From assembly GCA_001689495.1 (NCBI GenBank), contig LUJS01000023.1, forward strand, positions 1 through 64,000: DNA of 64,000 bases. The letters are read 5' to 3'. The notes beneath the pieces are model-generated. The model worked only from the letters and a program-made list of their open reading frames with translations, searched no databases and was not told where the DNA came from. Made by a program: the position numbers and the translations under genes. Of this stretch, positions 8,901-16,171 are shown in pieces. Numbering within the stretch: the stretch's first letter is position 1; each line of letters opens with the position of its first letter. Source of the stretch: Bacteroidales bacterium M8. Its GTDB lineage: Bacteria > Bacteroidota > Bacteroidia > Bacteroidales > Muribaculaceae.

Positions 8901-8990
8901 CACGAACCTAAAACAATCTTTTTTACCTTAGAAATTGTACCTATTGGAAACTCATGGAAAGGAGCTGCGTGAAGCAGTTCCTTTTTATTT
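8901..8990 (+). ncRNA. Candidate short RNA or terminated leader
   Basis: The stretch from the predicted start to the terminator is about 90 nt, with no start codon in good context. It is either a small RNA or an attenuated leader of the glycosyltransferase gene that begins 33 bases downstream. I do not recognise it as 6S, 4.5S or tmRNA. Confidence 0.35.
8959..8986 (+). terminator. Intrinsic terminator
   Basis: A 10-bp stem (AAGGAGCTGC with GCAGTTCCTT, one G-U pair), a GTGAA loop and a U-rich tail (TTTATTTT). It lies between lpxH and the glycosyltransferase start at 9023. Confidence 0.75.
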
Positions 8991-9022
8991 TAACACTAAG
9001 GGTGCGGTTTCGGATACAATAT

Positions 9023-9802
9023 ATGATACCCGACATAATACACTATTGCTGGTTCAGCGGCGAGAAGATGCCGCAGTCCGCCCTCGACTGCATGGAGTCG
9101 TGGAGACGCTTCATGCCCGAATGCGAGATCAGGCTGTGGGACATGGACGCCGTGCGCGGCATAGACAACCGTTTCATGCGCGAGGCCCTCGAGCACCGCA
9201 AGTGGGCCTTCGCCACCGACTACGTGCGCCTATATGCCGTCGAGAGCTGCGGCGGCATATACATGGACACCGACGTGATGCTATACGGGTCGCTGCGGCC
9301 CTATATGGATGACCGCATGTTCATAGGGCGCGAGATGGTCAACATACACCACAGCCGCACGGTGATGACCCTGACCAGCCATCTGTTTGGCGCCGAGGCG
9401 CATCATCCCTTTCTCAAGGCGTGTCTGTCATACTATGACGGAAGGGCCTTCGTGACCTCGGACAACGCCTCGCTGCCCATGTCGCTGCGCTATGACGTCA
9501 GGACCATGCCGCTGACTCAGGCTCTGGTGGCCGAGTGGGCCGCCGGATATGACCCCAGTCCGCGCATCACCGGCCTGACCCGTCTGGCCGACGGCATGAC
9601 GGTGCATCCGATGGGGCTGTTCTGCGGCGGCAGGAATGCCGTGGCGCGCCACCTCATGTCGGGGTCGTGGCGCGACGTCAGGCTCGGCGAGGCACAGGAG
9701 GGTAGGGTGCCCCTGTGGCGCAGGGCCATGGGCACGCTGGGGCTTCGGCCTGCCTTCGAGCGGCTGCTGTGGCGTCTGGGCTACATGGCCGTGAAGCTGT
9801 GA
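9023..9802 (+). CDS. GT32-type glycosyltransferase (capsular/mannosyltransferase-like)
   Basis: A 259-residue cytosolic glycosyltransferase. MIPDIIHYCWFSGEKMP is the typical N-terminus of the sugar-binding DXD family (Gly_transf_sug, GT32), and FATDYVRLYAVESCGGIYMD followed by TDV supplies the catalytic DXD (about residues 78-100). Relatives act in capsule or LPS O-chain synthesis. It is a lone gene here, nine bases from the convergent lipid kinase stop. Donor and acceptor cannot be told. The ATG at 9023 was chosen over an earlier one at 8954 that lies inside the terminator region. Confidence 0.85.
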   Translation: MIPDIIHYCWFSGEKMPQSALDCMESWRRFMPECEIRLWDMDAVRGIDNRFMREALEHRKWAFATDYVRLYAVESCGGIYMDTDVMLYGSLRPYMDDRMFIGREMVNIHHSRTVMTLTSHLFGAEAHHPFLKACLSYYDGRAFVTSDNASLPMSLRYDVRTMPLTQALVAEWAAGYDPSPRITGLTRLADGMTVHPMGLFCGGRNAVARHLMSGSWRDVRLGEAQEGRVPLWRRAMGTLGLRPAFERLLWRLGYMAVKL

Positions 9803-9811
9803 GCCCGTGTG

Positions 9812-10774
9812 TCAGATCTGGTGGAAGAGTTTGTTGACGGCCAGCTTGAAGTCCGAGAACATGGCCGTGGCGGGGGTGATGAATGGCTTGACCTCCTCGC
9901 TCTTGCGCGGAGACACCACCCTGAGGCTCGACGGGTGGCACACGATGTCGAGCTCTGATGCCATGTTGAGCGGCTCGCCGTCTATGTGCGCCGGGCCCTG
10001 TCCCTGACGGGAGATGGTGAGCGACGGGGTGCGGAACGTGTCTATCAGCACGTTCTTCTCGATCATGCCCGTCAGCATGTCGAAGCCCACGAGGGCCGTC
10101 GACAGCGGATTGCCCGCGTGGATGATGGTGACGTTCAGCAGGCCATCGTCTATCACGGCGCTGGGGGCTATGTAGGCGTTGTTGCCATATTGCGAGGCGT
10201 TGCAGACCGCCACGAGGAACGCCTTCTCGGTTATCACCTTCCCCTCGGCCTTGATGACGTAGTGCTCGGGCTCGTAGTGGGCGTATGTCTGGAACGTGCT
10301 CTGCAGATATGTCAGCTTGCCGCGTGTCTTCTTGCGGGCGAACGCCTCGCTGACGGCGGCGTCGAATCCCACCCCGAAGGTGCAGAAGAACTTGCGGCCG
10401 TTGACCGTGGCATAGTCTATGGCGCGGGCCTTGTTGTTGAGTATGGTCCTGACCCCCTCGCGCACGTCGACGGGGATGCCCAGATGGCGCGCCAGTCCGT
10501 TGCCCGACCCGCACGGCACGATGGCCAGAGCCGTCTGCGTGCCGCACAGCGCCGCCGCCGTCTCGTTGACGGTGCCGTCGCCGCCCGCGGCTATCACGGC
10601 CTCGTATCCCAGCTCGGCTGCCTCGAGGGCCAGACGTGTGGCATCGCCGCGGCCCCGCGTGTAGACGGTTTCTATCTCCCACCCCAGCGGCGAGAGCTGT
10701 TCGACTACATATCTGTCGAGGCCTGCTTTGCTCCGAGTGCCGGAGATCGGGTTGATGACAAGACGTGCTTTCAT
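9812..10774 (-). CDS. Diacylglycerol/sphingosine kinase-family lipid kinase
   Basis: A 320-residue protein. MKARLVINPISGTRSK is the N-terminal nucleotide-binding motif, AAGGDGTVNETAAAL (about 60-74) is the catalytic GGDGT motif, and PCGSGNGLARHLGIP follows. A C-terminal beta-sandwich contains AHIDGEPL. The family (DagK/YegS/LCB5) phosphorylates diacylglycerol or related lipids. Bacteroidales make sphingolipids, so a sphingoid-base or ceramide substrate is possible, but the sequence does not decide it. It lies downstream of a tiny secreted-protein gene on the same strand, with a 50-base gap. Confidence 0.85.
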   Translation of the reverse strand: MKARLVINPISGTRSKAGLDRYVVEQLSPLGWEIETVYTRGRGDATRLALEAAELGYEAVIAAGGDGTVNETAAALCGTQTALAIVPCGSGNGLARHLGIPVDVREGVRTILNNKARAIDYATVNGRKFFCTFGVGFDAAVSEAFARKKTRGKLTYLQSTFQTYAHYEPEHYVIKAEGKVITEKAFLVAVCNASQYGNNAYIAPSAVIDDGLLNVTIIHAGNPLSTALVGFDMLTGMIEKNVLIDTFRTPSLTISRQGQGPAHIDGEPLNMASELDIVCHPSSLRVVSPRKSEEVKPFITPATAMFSDFKLAVNKLFHQI

Positions 10775-10824
10775 TATCGGATCGGTAATGGATTCTTGAG
10801 TTGTTGATGGATGGTGGGCCGAGA

Positions 10825-11151
10825 TCAGAGGGTGACGCGCCGCGTGGCCGTGTCTGTCTTGAGGATGTATATCCCCTTGGCCGTCATGCGCAGGCGGTGG
10901 GTGCCCGCCGGGAGCGTCTCCGAGCATATCTGCTGGCCCAGAATGGTGAACACCTTGACCGTGACCCGGCTGCGGCAACCGACATAGATGTATCCGTCGC
11001 GCACGGCCACGTCCAGCTGGTCCGTGTCGGGACGCGACTCTATGGCCACCGTCCCGGCGGGCGGGGCGGTGACGGCCTCCCAGCGCGGAGTGGTGCCGGG
11101 ACAGCAGGTCCATGACAGGAGCAGTATGGTCAGAGTCAGCAACTGTCGCAT
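10825..11151 (-). CDS. Small secreted protein made mostly of a T9SS-like C-terminal domain
   Basis: A 108-residue protein with a hydrophobic signal peptide (MRQLLTLTILLLSWTCC). The rest resembles a Por-type C-terminal sorting domain: VTVKVFTILGQQICSETLP, then GTHRLRMTAKGIYILKTDT and a basic end. A free-standing sorting-domain-like protein is unusual and I cannot name its function. The start at 11151 was chosen because a well-formed promoter (TTTG, 20 bases, TAATTTTG) ends ten bases upstream. An alternative ATG at 11163 would fall inside the -7 element. Confidence 0.6.
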   Translation of the reverse strand: MRQLLTLTILLLSWTCCPGTTPRWEAVTAPPAGTVAIESRPDTDQLDVAVRDGYIYVGCRSRVTVKVFTILGQQICSETLPAGTHRLRMTAKGIYILKTDTATRRVTL

Positions 11152-11160
11152 AACAATGTG

Positions 11161-11192
11161 CAAAATTAATATTTTTTTGCATCACCGCCAAA
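11161..11192 (-). promoter_or_regulatory. Consensus promoter of the small secreted protein
   Basis: On the minus strand, TTTG (11189-11192) is followed by exactly 20 bases and TAATTTTG (11161-11168). The ATG at 11151 begins nine bases after the -7 element, leaving a leader of only a few bases. Confidence 0.75.
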
Positions 11193-11272
11193 CACGCGCC
11201 CCAAAGTTAGGGCCGACGGAGCATTTTCCGCCGGCCCTCGTGGCTCCGGCTACAAGCCTTGGGGGGAGTGTG

Positions 11273-12313
11273 TCAGTACATCGGCGTGAACGGGGCCGAC
11301 TTGAACAGATGGCGGTTGACCTCGCCCACGTACTCGCGGCTCTTGGCCACGTCGAGCTTCATCACGGGCGCGCCCTTGCGCAGGTCGCACTTGGCGAGGT
11401 TGATGTAGAAGACGCCGTCGTTGGTCACCACGTCAAAGTAATAGCGCAGGTCGCGCAGGTTGGCGTATGCCCTCCACTGTGTGGCCGAGAGGTTGGCCTC
11501 GCCCGACGTATAGGTATAGGGCACCGAGACGTTGGCCATGATCGAGCGCAGTATGCTGAAACCCAGATCGGCCTCGCCGGTCTTCTCGACATGGTGGTCG
11601 AAGAAGTATCCCCTGACAAACCTGTCGGGGCTGCTCACGGTGCCGGGCAGCATGTGCGTGCCCCCGATGTTGAGCCAGTATTTGTTGATGGCCTGCATCT
11701 CGGGATAGGTTGGGTCGTTGGTAAGCATCGGGATGTCCTGACCCTGATAGATGCGCAGGGTGCCGTGGTCGAACTCGACGATGGCCGAGCGTCCCTCGCG
11801 GTCGGTGATGCCCCAGTGCAGAGCCGAGACGGTGCCGCCGTCGAACGTCGCGCCCGAGATGTCAAAGTCGTGCTTCTCGAGCAGGGCCACGGCCTCGGGG
11901 GTCGTGGCGCACAGGTCGAGTATCCATGCCGGGAACATGGCCAGCGACATGGGCGGGCGTCCGGCGGTCGAGTCGTTAGAATAGACCGTGCCCTTGCAGA
12001 ACAGGCCGTTCACCACGAGGCCCTTCTCGTTCATCCCCTCGGTGACGCCCCCGTCATAGCCCACGGCATAGACGGCGCCATACCTCGAGGTCCACTCGAC
12101 GGCCCCGGGCAGCGAGTGGCCCTTCTTGGCCATGCCGGCGGGATATACATAGAGATTTGTCGGGATGGGGTTCTTCCAGTCGAGCGACCGGCCCACTATG
12201 CGCAGGCTGTCGTTGCCCACATACAATACCCTTGAACAGGCCCCGGCCTCGGGGGCCGCGCTCCAGAGCGCCGCGGCCGCAGCCGCTCCAAGCAGAAAAC
12301 GTGAGAGTTTCAT
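11273..12313 (-). CDS. Choloylglycine hydrolase family protein (bile salt hydrolase/penicillin V acylase-like)
   Basis: A 346-residue exported Ntn-hydrolase. The signal peptide ends EAGA, which would leave Cys26 as the N-terminal nucleophile after cleavage. Family residues visible are Arg and Asp in VGRSLDW, Asn in LTNDPTYPEM and Arg in DRFVRGYFF. Bacteroides relatives hydrolyse conjugated bile salts and/or penicillin V in the periplasm. Which amide this one prefers cannot be read here. It stands alone on the minus strand between a small secreted protein and an HTH protein. The secreted nature and bile-salt family fit a gut resident. Confidence 0.85.
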   Translation of the reverse strand: MKLSRFLLGAAAAAALWSAAPEAGACSRVLYVGNDSLRIVGRSLDWKNPIPTNLYVYPAGMAKKGHSLPGAVEWTSRYGAVYAVGYDGGVTEGMNEKGLVVNGLFCKGTVYSNDSTAGRPPMSLAMFPAWILDLCATTPEAVALLEKHDFDISGATFDGGTVSALHWGITDREGRSAIVEFDHGTLRIYQGQDIPMLTNDPTYPEMQAINKYWLNIGGTHMLPGTVSSPDRFVRGYFFDHHVEKTGEADLGFSILRSIMANVSVPYTYTSGEANLSATQWRAYANLRDLRYYFDVVTNDGVFYINLAKCDLRKGAPVMKLDVAKSREYVGEVNRHLFKSAPFTPMY

Positions 12314-12374
12314 ATCCTTAAATGGTTTTTTGTCTAAGATATAAACACCCCCGGCGGTCGGATGGTTCTGAGTG

Positions 12375-13703
12375 TCAGTCGTGTTTGTCGAATTCGCTCA
12401 GCGGCAGCGCGTACACCAGCTTGGGCCAGACCACGTATGGTGTGTCGGTCGACACCTCGAGCAGTATGTTCACCGGCTCGTCGGGGCGCAGCGAGCCCAG
12501 AAACGGCCTCGAGTCGCGGTCTATGGCATACTCGGCGCCCCCCGAGGTGACCAGTATCAGCCGCCGGCGCGAGATCCTCACGTCCACCACGTCCATCCCC
12601 TCCATCTCGGTCATCCCCTGCGCCACGTTCGCGGCATGGTCCAGCGCGGCGTCGGTCAGGGCGCGGTCGGTCTCGCGAATGCTGCGCGACGTGGCCGGGT
12701 CTATCACCGTCCACCGGTCGCCCAGCCCCGTGGGATTCACCGCATCGTCGGGCCACGACAGCTCCAGCGTCCCGTCGGCCCAGTCGTATGCCGCTATCAG
12801 CACCGAGAGGTCGGCATACCTGAATATCTGGCATATCCCCTCCTCGTAAATCAGCAGCTGCAGGCTGTTCTCGGGCTCGCCCGTGGCGGGGTCGAGCACG
12901 AACAGGTCATATATCCCCCGGCCCTGAATGTGGCTCTCGATGGTGCGCGTCAGCACCGGCCCCTCGTGTCCCGGACAGCGCCAGTAGGTGCGCCCCGACG
13001 TGCCGGGCAGCAATATGGTCTCGCCGAACGTGCCGTGCATCATCGTGGGGCAGGCAAACACGTTGAGCGTGGGGCCGCCGATCGAGGTGACGAAGCTCCA
13101 CAGTATCGGTGCCTCGAAGTCGTAGAACGCCGCATTGACAAACGAGTATGCCATCTTGGTGCCCGCCGTGTTCTCGGGATACATCTCAATGAGCCTGTCG
13201 CCCAGCGGCCCGAGTATCCGCTCGCACCGCCCGCGATAGTCCAGCCCCCGCTTATAGAACGATGCCCCCAGCGACTTGACGTAATAATAGAACAGCAGGG
13301 CGTGGAACTCGGCCGGCGACTCCTCGCTGAACTTGAGCAGCCCCGGCAGCTCCTCCTCGCGAAAGCGCTCCGAAAACTCCCCGAACTCCCTGCTCACGAA
13401 CGCGCGCACCACATTCCATCCACCCTCGCGCCCCGACGCCGCCCGCTCGCCCCTCAGGGCGCGAGTCAGGCGCCCCGCATTGTCGGCCAGCGTCACCATG
13501 CCTGTCAGGTCGTCGGCCGAGATGTTCAGCCTCTCTCCCAGCGCCCCGATCACGTTGGCCACCACCTTGTCCGAGGCCGTCCCGTTCATCAGACGGTACA
13601 GCGACACGCGCGGCACGCCCAGCGTGGCCGACAGCCCCACCATTGACGGGGCTATCAGATCGGTCGAAAAAACTCTGCGGAGATTGTCTGAAATATCATT
13701 CAT
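12375..13703 (-). CDS. HTH-domain protein of unknown function
   Basis: A 442-residue protein starting MNDISDNLRRVFSTD. Residues about 15-60 look like a helix-turn-helix of the XRE type (GLSATLGVPRVSLYRLMNGT, then SDKVVANVIGALGERL). The remaining roughly 380 residues are soluble alpha/beta sequence with no family I recognise. No signal peptide or membrane helix is seen, so it is probably a cytosolic regulator with a large sensor part. A TAACTTTG element ends only five bases before the ATG, so the mRNA would be leaderless. It is divergent from the structured leader and AAA+ cassette, so it might regulate that cassette; this is inference only. Confidence 0.6.
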   Translation of the reverse strand: MNDISDNLRRVFSTDLIAPSMVGLSATLGVPRVSLYRLMNGTASDKVVANVIGALGERLNISADDLTGMVTLADNAGRLTRALRGERAASGREGGWNVVRAFVSREFGEFSERFREEELPGLLKFSEESPAEFHALLFYYYVKSLGASFYKRGLDYRGRCERILGPLGDRLIEMYPENTAGTKMAYSFVNAAFYDFEAPILWSFVTSIGGPTLNVFACPTMMHGTFGETILLPGTSGRTYWRCPGHEGPVLTRTIESHIQGRGIYDLFVLDPATGEPENSLQLLIYEEGICQIFRYADLSVLIAAYDWADGTLELSWPDDAVNPTGLGDRWTVIDPATSRSIRETDRALTDAALDHAANVAQGMTEMEGMDVVDVRISRRRLILVTSGGAEYAIDRDSRPFLGSLRPDEPVNILLEVSTDTPYVVWPKLVYALPLSEFDKHD

Positions 13704-13914
13704 GCGGGCAAAGTTAGCGAAAAATTGCACTCGCCCCGACACCCGCAGTGTTTTTGTATCAAAAACGCCCCAAACTGATACAAAAACCGATGAGGCACAC
13801 AGAAAACCCCGCCGAAATTTCGTCGGAGCCCCGCCGGATATTATTTTTGTAACGAAAAACCTCGAAAAGAGAATAAAATGCCCCGCGGGCTATGGGCCAA
13901 ATAAAAAAAATTTG

Positions 13915-13922
13915 TATATTTG
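13915..13922 (+). promoter_or_regulatory. -7 promoter element of the small-protein/AAA+ cassette
   Basis: TATATTTG matches TAnnTTTG and is preceded by an A/T-rich tract. No clear -33 TTTG is seen 20 bases upstream. It would start transcription near 13928, 380 bases before the first ORF. Confidence 0.55.
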
Positions 13923-13927
13923 CCCCC

Positions 13928-14308
13928 ATAACCGCCGGCAGAGGCAGCATAAAACCACAACCGCCTGACAGAGGTCTGGCGGGCTGCCGGAAACATAGGA
14001 AAGCGTATTGCAATCTTTCTCTGTAAGAAAATCGCCAAAATTTCTACGCAGACATGAGAAAAGGATTCGACAAGACGCTCTTCTGACTTGCATGTACGCA
14101 CACGCACACCCTCCCCGCGACGGGGAAACAGGTGTCATGTCCCACGCATACAAGCCAGTGGGGCATTTTATTCTCCCTTTTCGGTCATGTCAGGCTTTGG
14201 CGAGCCCTCTTACACCGACAGAGCAGTAAAGTTCCCCACTTTTCTTATATCCATACCTAACGCCATGATTCGGGAACCCAGTGGCAGAAATAACAACAAA
14301 TCAAATAA
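13928..14308 (+). ncRNA. Structured RNA leader (unrecognised)
   Basis: Several strong stems are visible. A nested pair joins CCGGCAG (13935-13941) with CTGCCGG (13984-13990), enclosing CCGCC (13961-13965) with GGCGG (13978-13982). A perfect hairpin TCCCCG-CGA-CGGGGA spans 14112-14126. TGTCCCAC (14138-14145) pairs with GTGGGGCA (14158-14165). The density of stems and absence of an ORF suggest a riboregulatory leader or a separate RNA. It is not RNase P, tmRNA or SRP RNA by inspection. Confidence 0.5.
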
Positions 14309-14776
14309 ATGGTCACACCAAATCCCGATTTGATTAACGAGCTTCTGACAAAAGCCTTGACCTATCTTCAGCAGAATGGCCAAGAGCTTGTCAACAAGGT
14401 CAAGCCGTTGGCTACGGAATATGCAGCCAAGGCCAAAGAGGTAGCAAAACCCATGATTGAGGATTTCATGAAGACGATAAAGGATTCCATCAGCAATCCC
14501 CGTCTGTTGAACAATCGCGTACGTGTCGTGGTGAACGATACGACATCTGTCGAAGATATTGTCAAGACGGCGCAGAAATATATGGTGGATGGATCGGACG
14601 GAGTGGCAGCTCTTATCTCGGTCAGCCTTGAGGGGTATGTGATATATCTCACTTACCTGAAAGGACGTGAAATGATACCGTATGATGATAACTGCTATGT
14701 GCTCATCAAGAGCAACGCTCTGACTGATGACGCCAAAAAATTGTTCAAGGAGTCGGAACTGGTAATCCTCAAATAA
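14309..14776 (+). CDS. Cassette small protein 1 (amphipathic helix plus shared C-terminal module)
   Basis: A 155-residue protein. Residues about 5-60 are a long amphipathic helix (LINELLTKALTYLQQNGQEL, then KAKEVAKPMIEDFMKTIKDS). A small alpha/beta part ends in a segment like KSNALTDDAKKLFKESELVI. That ending resembles the C-termini of the next two proteins, so the four small proteins look like a diverged family. No known domain is recognised. Codons are more A/T-rich than in neighbouring housekeeping genes, which points to acquisition. It is the first gene after the structured leader. Confidence 0.6.
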   Translation: MVTPNPDLINELLTKALTYLQQNGQELVNKVKPLATEYAAKAKEVAKPMIEDFMKTIKDSISNPRLLNNRVRVVVNDTTSVEDIVKTAQKYMVDGSDGVAALISVSLEGYVIYLTYLKGREMIPYDDNCYVLIKSNALTDDAKKLFKESELVILK

Positions 14777-14800
14777 CAAACACATCACATTTATTCAAGA

Positions 14801-15136
14801 ATGGACTATTTAATAGAACTAGTCAGAAGGGCTTTTGCGTATTTTCGCAATCTTGTCAGGCGTGTCATAAATGGCATACTCTCGTTTGCACGAGATATTG
14901 TGGCATGGTTTCGTGGCCTGTCACTTGATCCCAAAAAGGACATTCCTTTCGTAGCGAAGGGCGAAACATTCAAGGAGATGCTTGATCGTGCTCCCGTAAA
15001 GACGATAGGCCTGTTTAAAGGTGTCTATAACAAAGAGACAGACGAAATCGAGCACGCTGAATTCATCGAGGCTGACAGTCTTGACAATGAGACAAGAAAT
15101 CTTATTGATTCGGATCCCCTTGTTGTACTGAGCTAA
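14801..15136 (+). CDS. Cassette small protein 2 (amphipathic N-terminus, shared module)
   Basis: A 111-residue protein. The first 40 residues are Arg-rich and amphipathic (YLIELVRRAFAYFRNLVRR), suited to lying on a membrane. The block DIVAWFRGLSLDPKKDIPFV is nearly repeated in the next protein. The C-terminal module runs FKGVYNKETDEIEHAEFIEA to a final LVVLS. No known family is recognised. It is 24 bases after protein 1 and 12 before protein 3, consistent with one transcript. Confidence 0.6.
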   Translation: MDYLIELVRRAFAYFRNLVRRVINGILSFARDIVAWFRGLSLDPKKDIPFVAKGETFKEMLDRAPVKTIGLFKGVYNKETDEIEHAEFIEADSLDNETRNLIDSDPLVVLS

Positions 15137-15148
15137 TATGAAAAGAAT

Positions 15149-15577
15149 ATGACAACTTTAGAAACTTGCTTGGTTGCAGCCGGTTGTGTGCTGGTCGCTG
15201 GCGGTGTCGTATACGCCATAATGAAGAAGGGCAATCGCTATGACGGCGCATCAACAGCTCCTGATCTTAAAGTAGTGACGGAATATATCAAGAAGCATGG
15301 CAATCTTGAGAGACAACGTGCCGAAGGCCCCGTCAAGATGACGGATGTCGTGGCATGGTTCCGCTCGCTGAATCTTGACCAGAAGAAAAACATACCCTTT
15401 GTCATGCGCGTAGCGGACAATGTTCCCGGCGAGGTCAAAAGCTCGAAACCGATACTGCTCGGTGTATATGACAAAAATGCAGATGAGATTGCGAAAGCTC
15501 TGCTCATTGAGGCCGATGCTTGGGACCAGCAACTCACCGAGGTGATTGGCAACGAAACATTGGTAGTACTCAGCTAA
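15149..15577 (+). CDS. Cassette small protein 3 (one membrane helix, shared module)
   Basis: A 142-residue protein with an N-terminal membrane helix (CLVAAGCVLVAGGVVYAIM), so the rest is probably anchored at the inner membrane. DVVAWFRSLNLDQKKNIPFV and the C-terminal LLGVYDKNADEIAKALLIEA, ending LVVLS, align with protein 2. This is a clear tandem paralogue with a different membrane anchor. Function unknown. A perfect 14-bp inverted repeat follows its stop. Confidence 0.62.
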   Translation: MTTLETCLVAAGCVLVAGGVVYAIMKKGNRYDGASTAPDLKVVTEYIKKHGNLERQRAEGPVKMTDVVAWFRSLNLDQKKNIPFVMRVADNVPGEVKSSKPILLGVYDKNADEIAKALLIEADAWDQQLTEVIGNETLVVLS

Positions 15578-15580
15578 AAG

Positions 15581-15624
15581 ATTGTGTATGTGGCTGCATG
15601 AACTGATGTGGCCACATACACAAT
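15581..15624 (+). terminator. Perfect 14-bp inverted repeat between cassette genes 3 and 4
   Basis: ATTGTGTATGTGGC (15581-15594) pairs perfectly with GCCACATACACAAT (15611-15624) around a 16-base loop. No real U-run follows, so it may be a partial terminator, an mRNA-stability hairpin or a protein-binding palindrome. Confidence 0.5.
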
Positions 15625-15642
15625 TTAGATAATCGCTTGAAA

Positions 15643-15918
15643 ATGTTACTTTTTTTACCCATACTATTTCCTTTTTTGCCTACGATTCTTTTGGCAGTTC
15701 TTGTGATTATAACCATATCGGTTATAAAAGCTCAGATCAGGTTGAGGTCTATGGCGATGAATGGTAATCCGTTCCGTGCCAAGATTCTCGAAAAAAAGAA
15801 AAGTGCCGTAAAGGTAGGTGTTTTTGACGAACATCAGCGGCATATAGACACAATCGAAATTTCTTCGGTGGCCGGTGTGTCGGACGAGGTACACAAAGGT
15901 CAGACTATAACTATCTGA
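15643..15918 (+). CDS. Cassette small protein 4 (hydrophobic N-terminus, shared module)
   Basis: A 91-residue protein. Residues 1-30 form a strongly hydrophobic helix (ILFPFLPTILLAVLVIITIS). The C-terminal part, AVKVGVFDEHQRHIDTIEIS and a glycine-containing end, resembles the GVYDK-x-DEI module of proteins 2 and 3. The ATG at 15643 was chosen over an in-frame TTG two codons earlier. No known family. Confidence 0.55.
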   Translation: MLLFLPILFPFLPTILLAVLVIITISVIKAQIRLRSMAMNGNPFRAKILEKKKSAVKVGVFDEHQRHIDTIEISSVAGVSDEVHKGQTITI

Positions 15919-15951
15919 TTTGTATTTATGATAAAATGATAAAATGTTTCT

Positions 15952-16167
15952 ATGGATATGCATATAATTGACGGAGAGGCATTAAAAATGGTCTGTGAGA
16001 ATTGCGGCCATGAGTTTGTGCATATAATCGGTTATGGTCCTATATGTCCGACGCCGTGGTTGCGCAAGAAAATACTGAGGGAGAATCCTCCGGTTTGTGA
16101 CAGATGTGGAAGTAGAAATGTCAGAGAGCGTACGTGCTGGGACTGGTTAAAGAAAAAAATGAGTTAG
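15952..16167 (+). CDS. Small zinc-ribbon protein
   Basis: A 71-residue protein with two CxxC knuckles, CENCGHEF and CDRCGSRNV, spaced for one zinc ribbon, followed by a basic tail (WDWLKKKMS). It could bind nucleic acid or a protein partner such as the AAA+ ATPase that starts four bases after its stop. The start could also be an internal ATG at 15958 or 15988; both keep the ribbon. I recognise no named family. Confidence 0.6.
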   Translation: MDMHIIDGEALKMVCENCGHEFVHIIGYGPICPTPWLRKKILRENPPVCDRCGSRNVRERTCWDWLKKKMS

Positions 16168-16171
16168 TAAG

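Larger units (their letters stand above)
8708..9022 (+). other. AT-rich intergenic region with promoters and a terminator
   Basis: This gap is clearly richer in A/T than its flanks. It holds two -7-like elements (8742-8749 TAACTTTG and 8890-8897 TACCTTTG) and a strong terminator at 8959-8986, but no convincing ORF. It probably encodes a short RNA or a leader of the following glycosyltransferase gene. Confidence 0.6.
13704..14308 (+). other. Long intergenic region holding divergent promoters and a structured leader
   Basis: About 600 bases with no credible protein gene. The left part carries the HTH gene promoter (minus strand, TAACTTTG at 13709-13716). The right part carries a plus-strand promoter and a leader rich in perfect hairpins, up to the first gene of the small-protein cassette. 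Confidence 0.7.

Noticed and set aside
8775..8972. 65-codon ORF between lpxH and the glycosyltransferase gene
   Set aside because: It crosses the promoter and terminator hairpin, has no family and no suitable start context.
13759..14333. Several short ORFs on both strands in the structured leader
   Set aside because: They run through perfect hairpins and have no coding-like pattern; an RNA function explains the region better.
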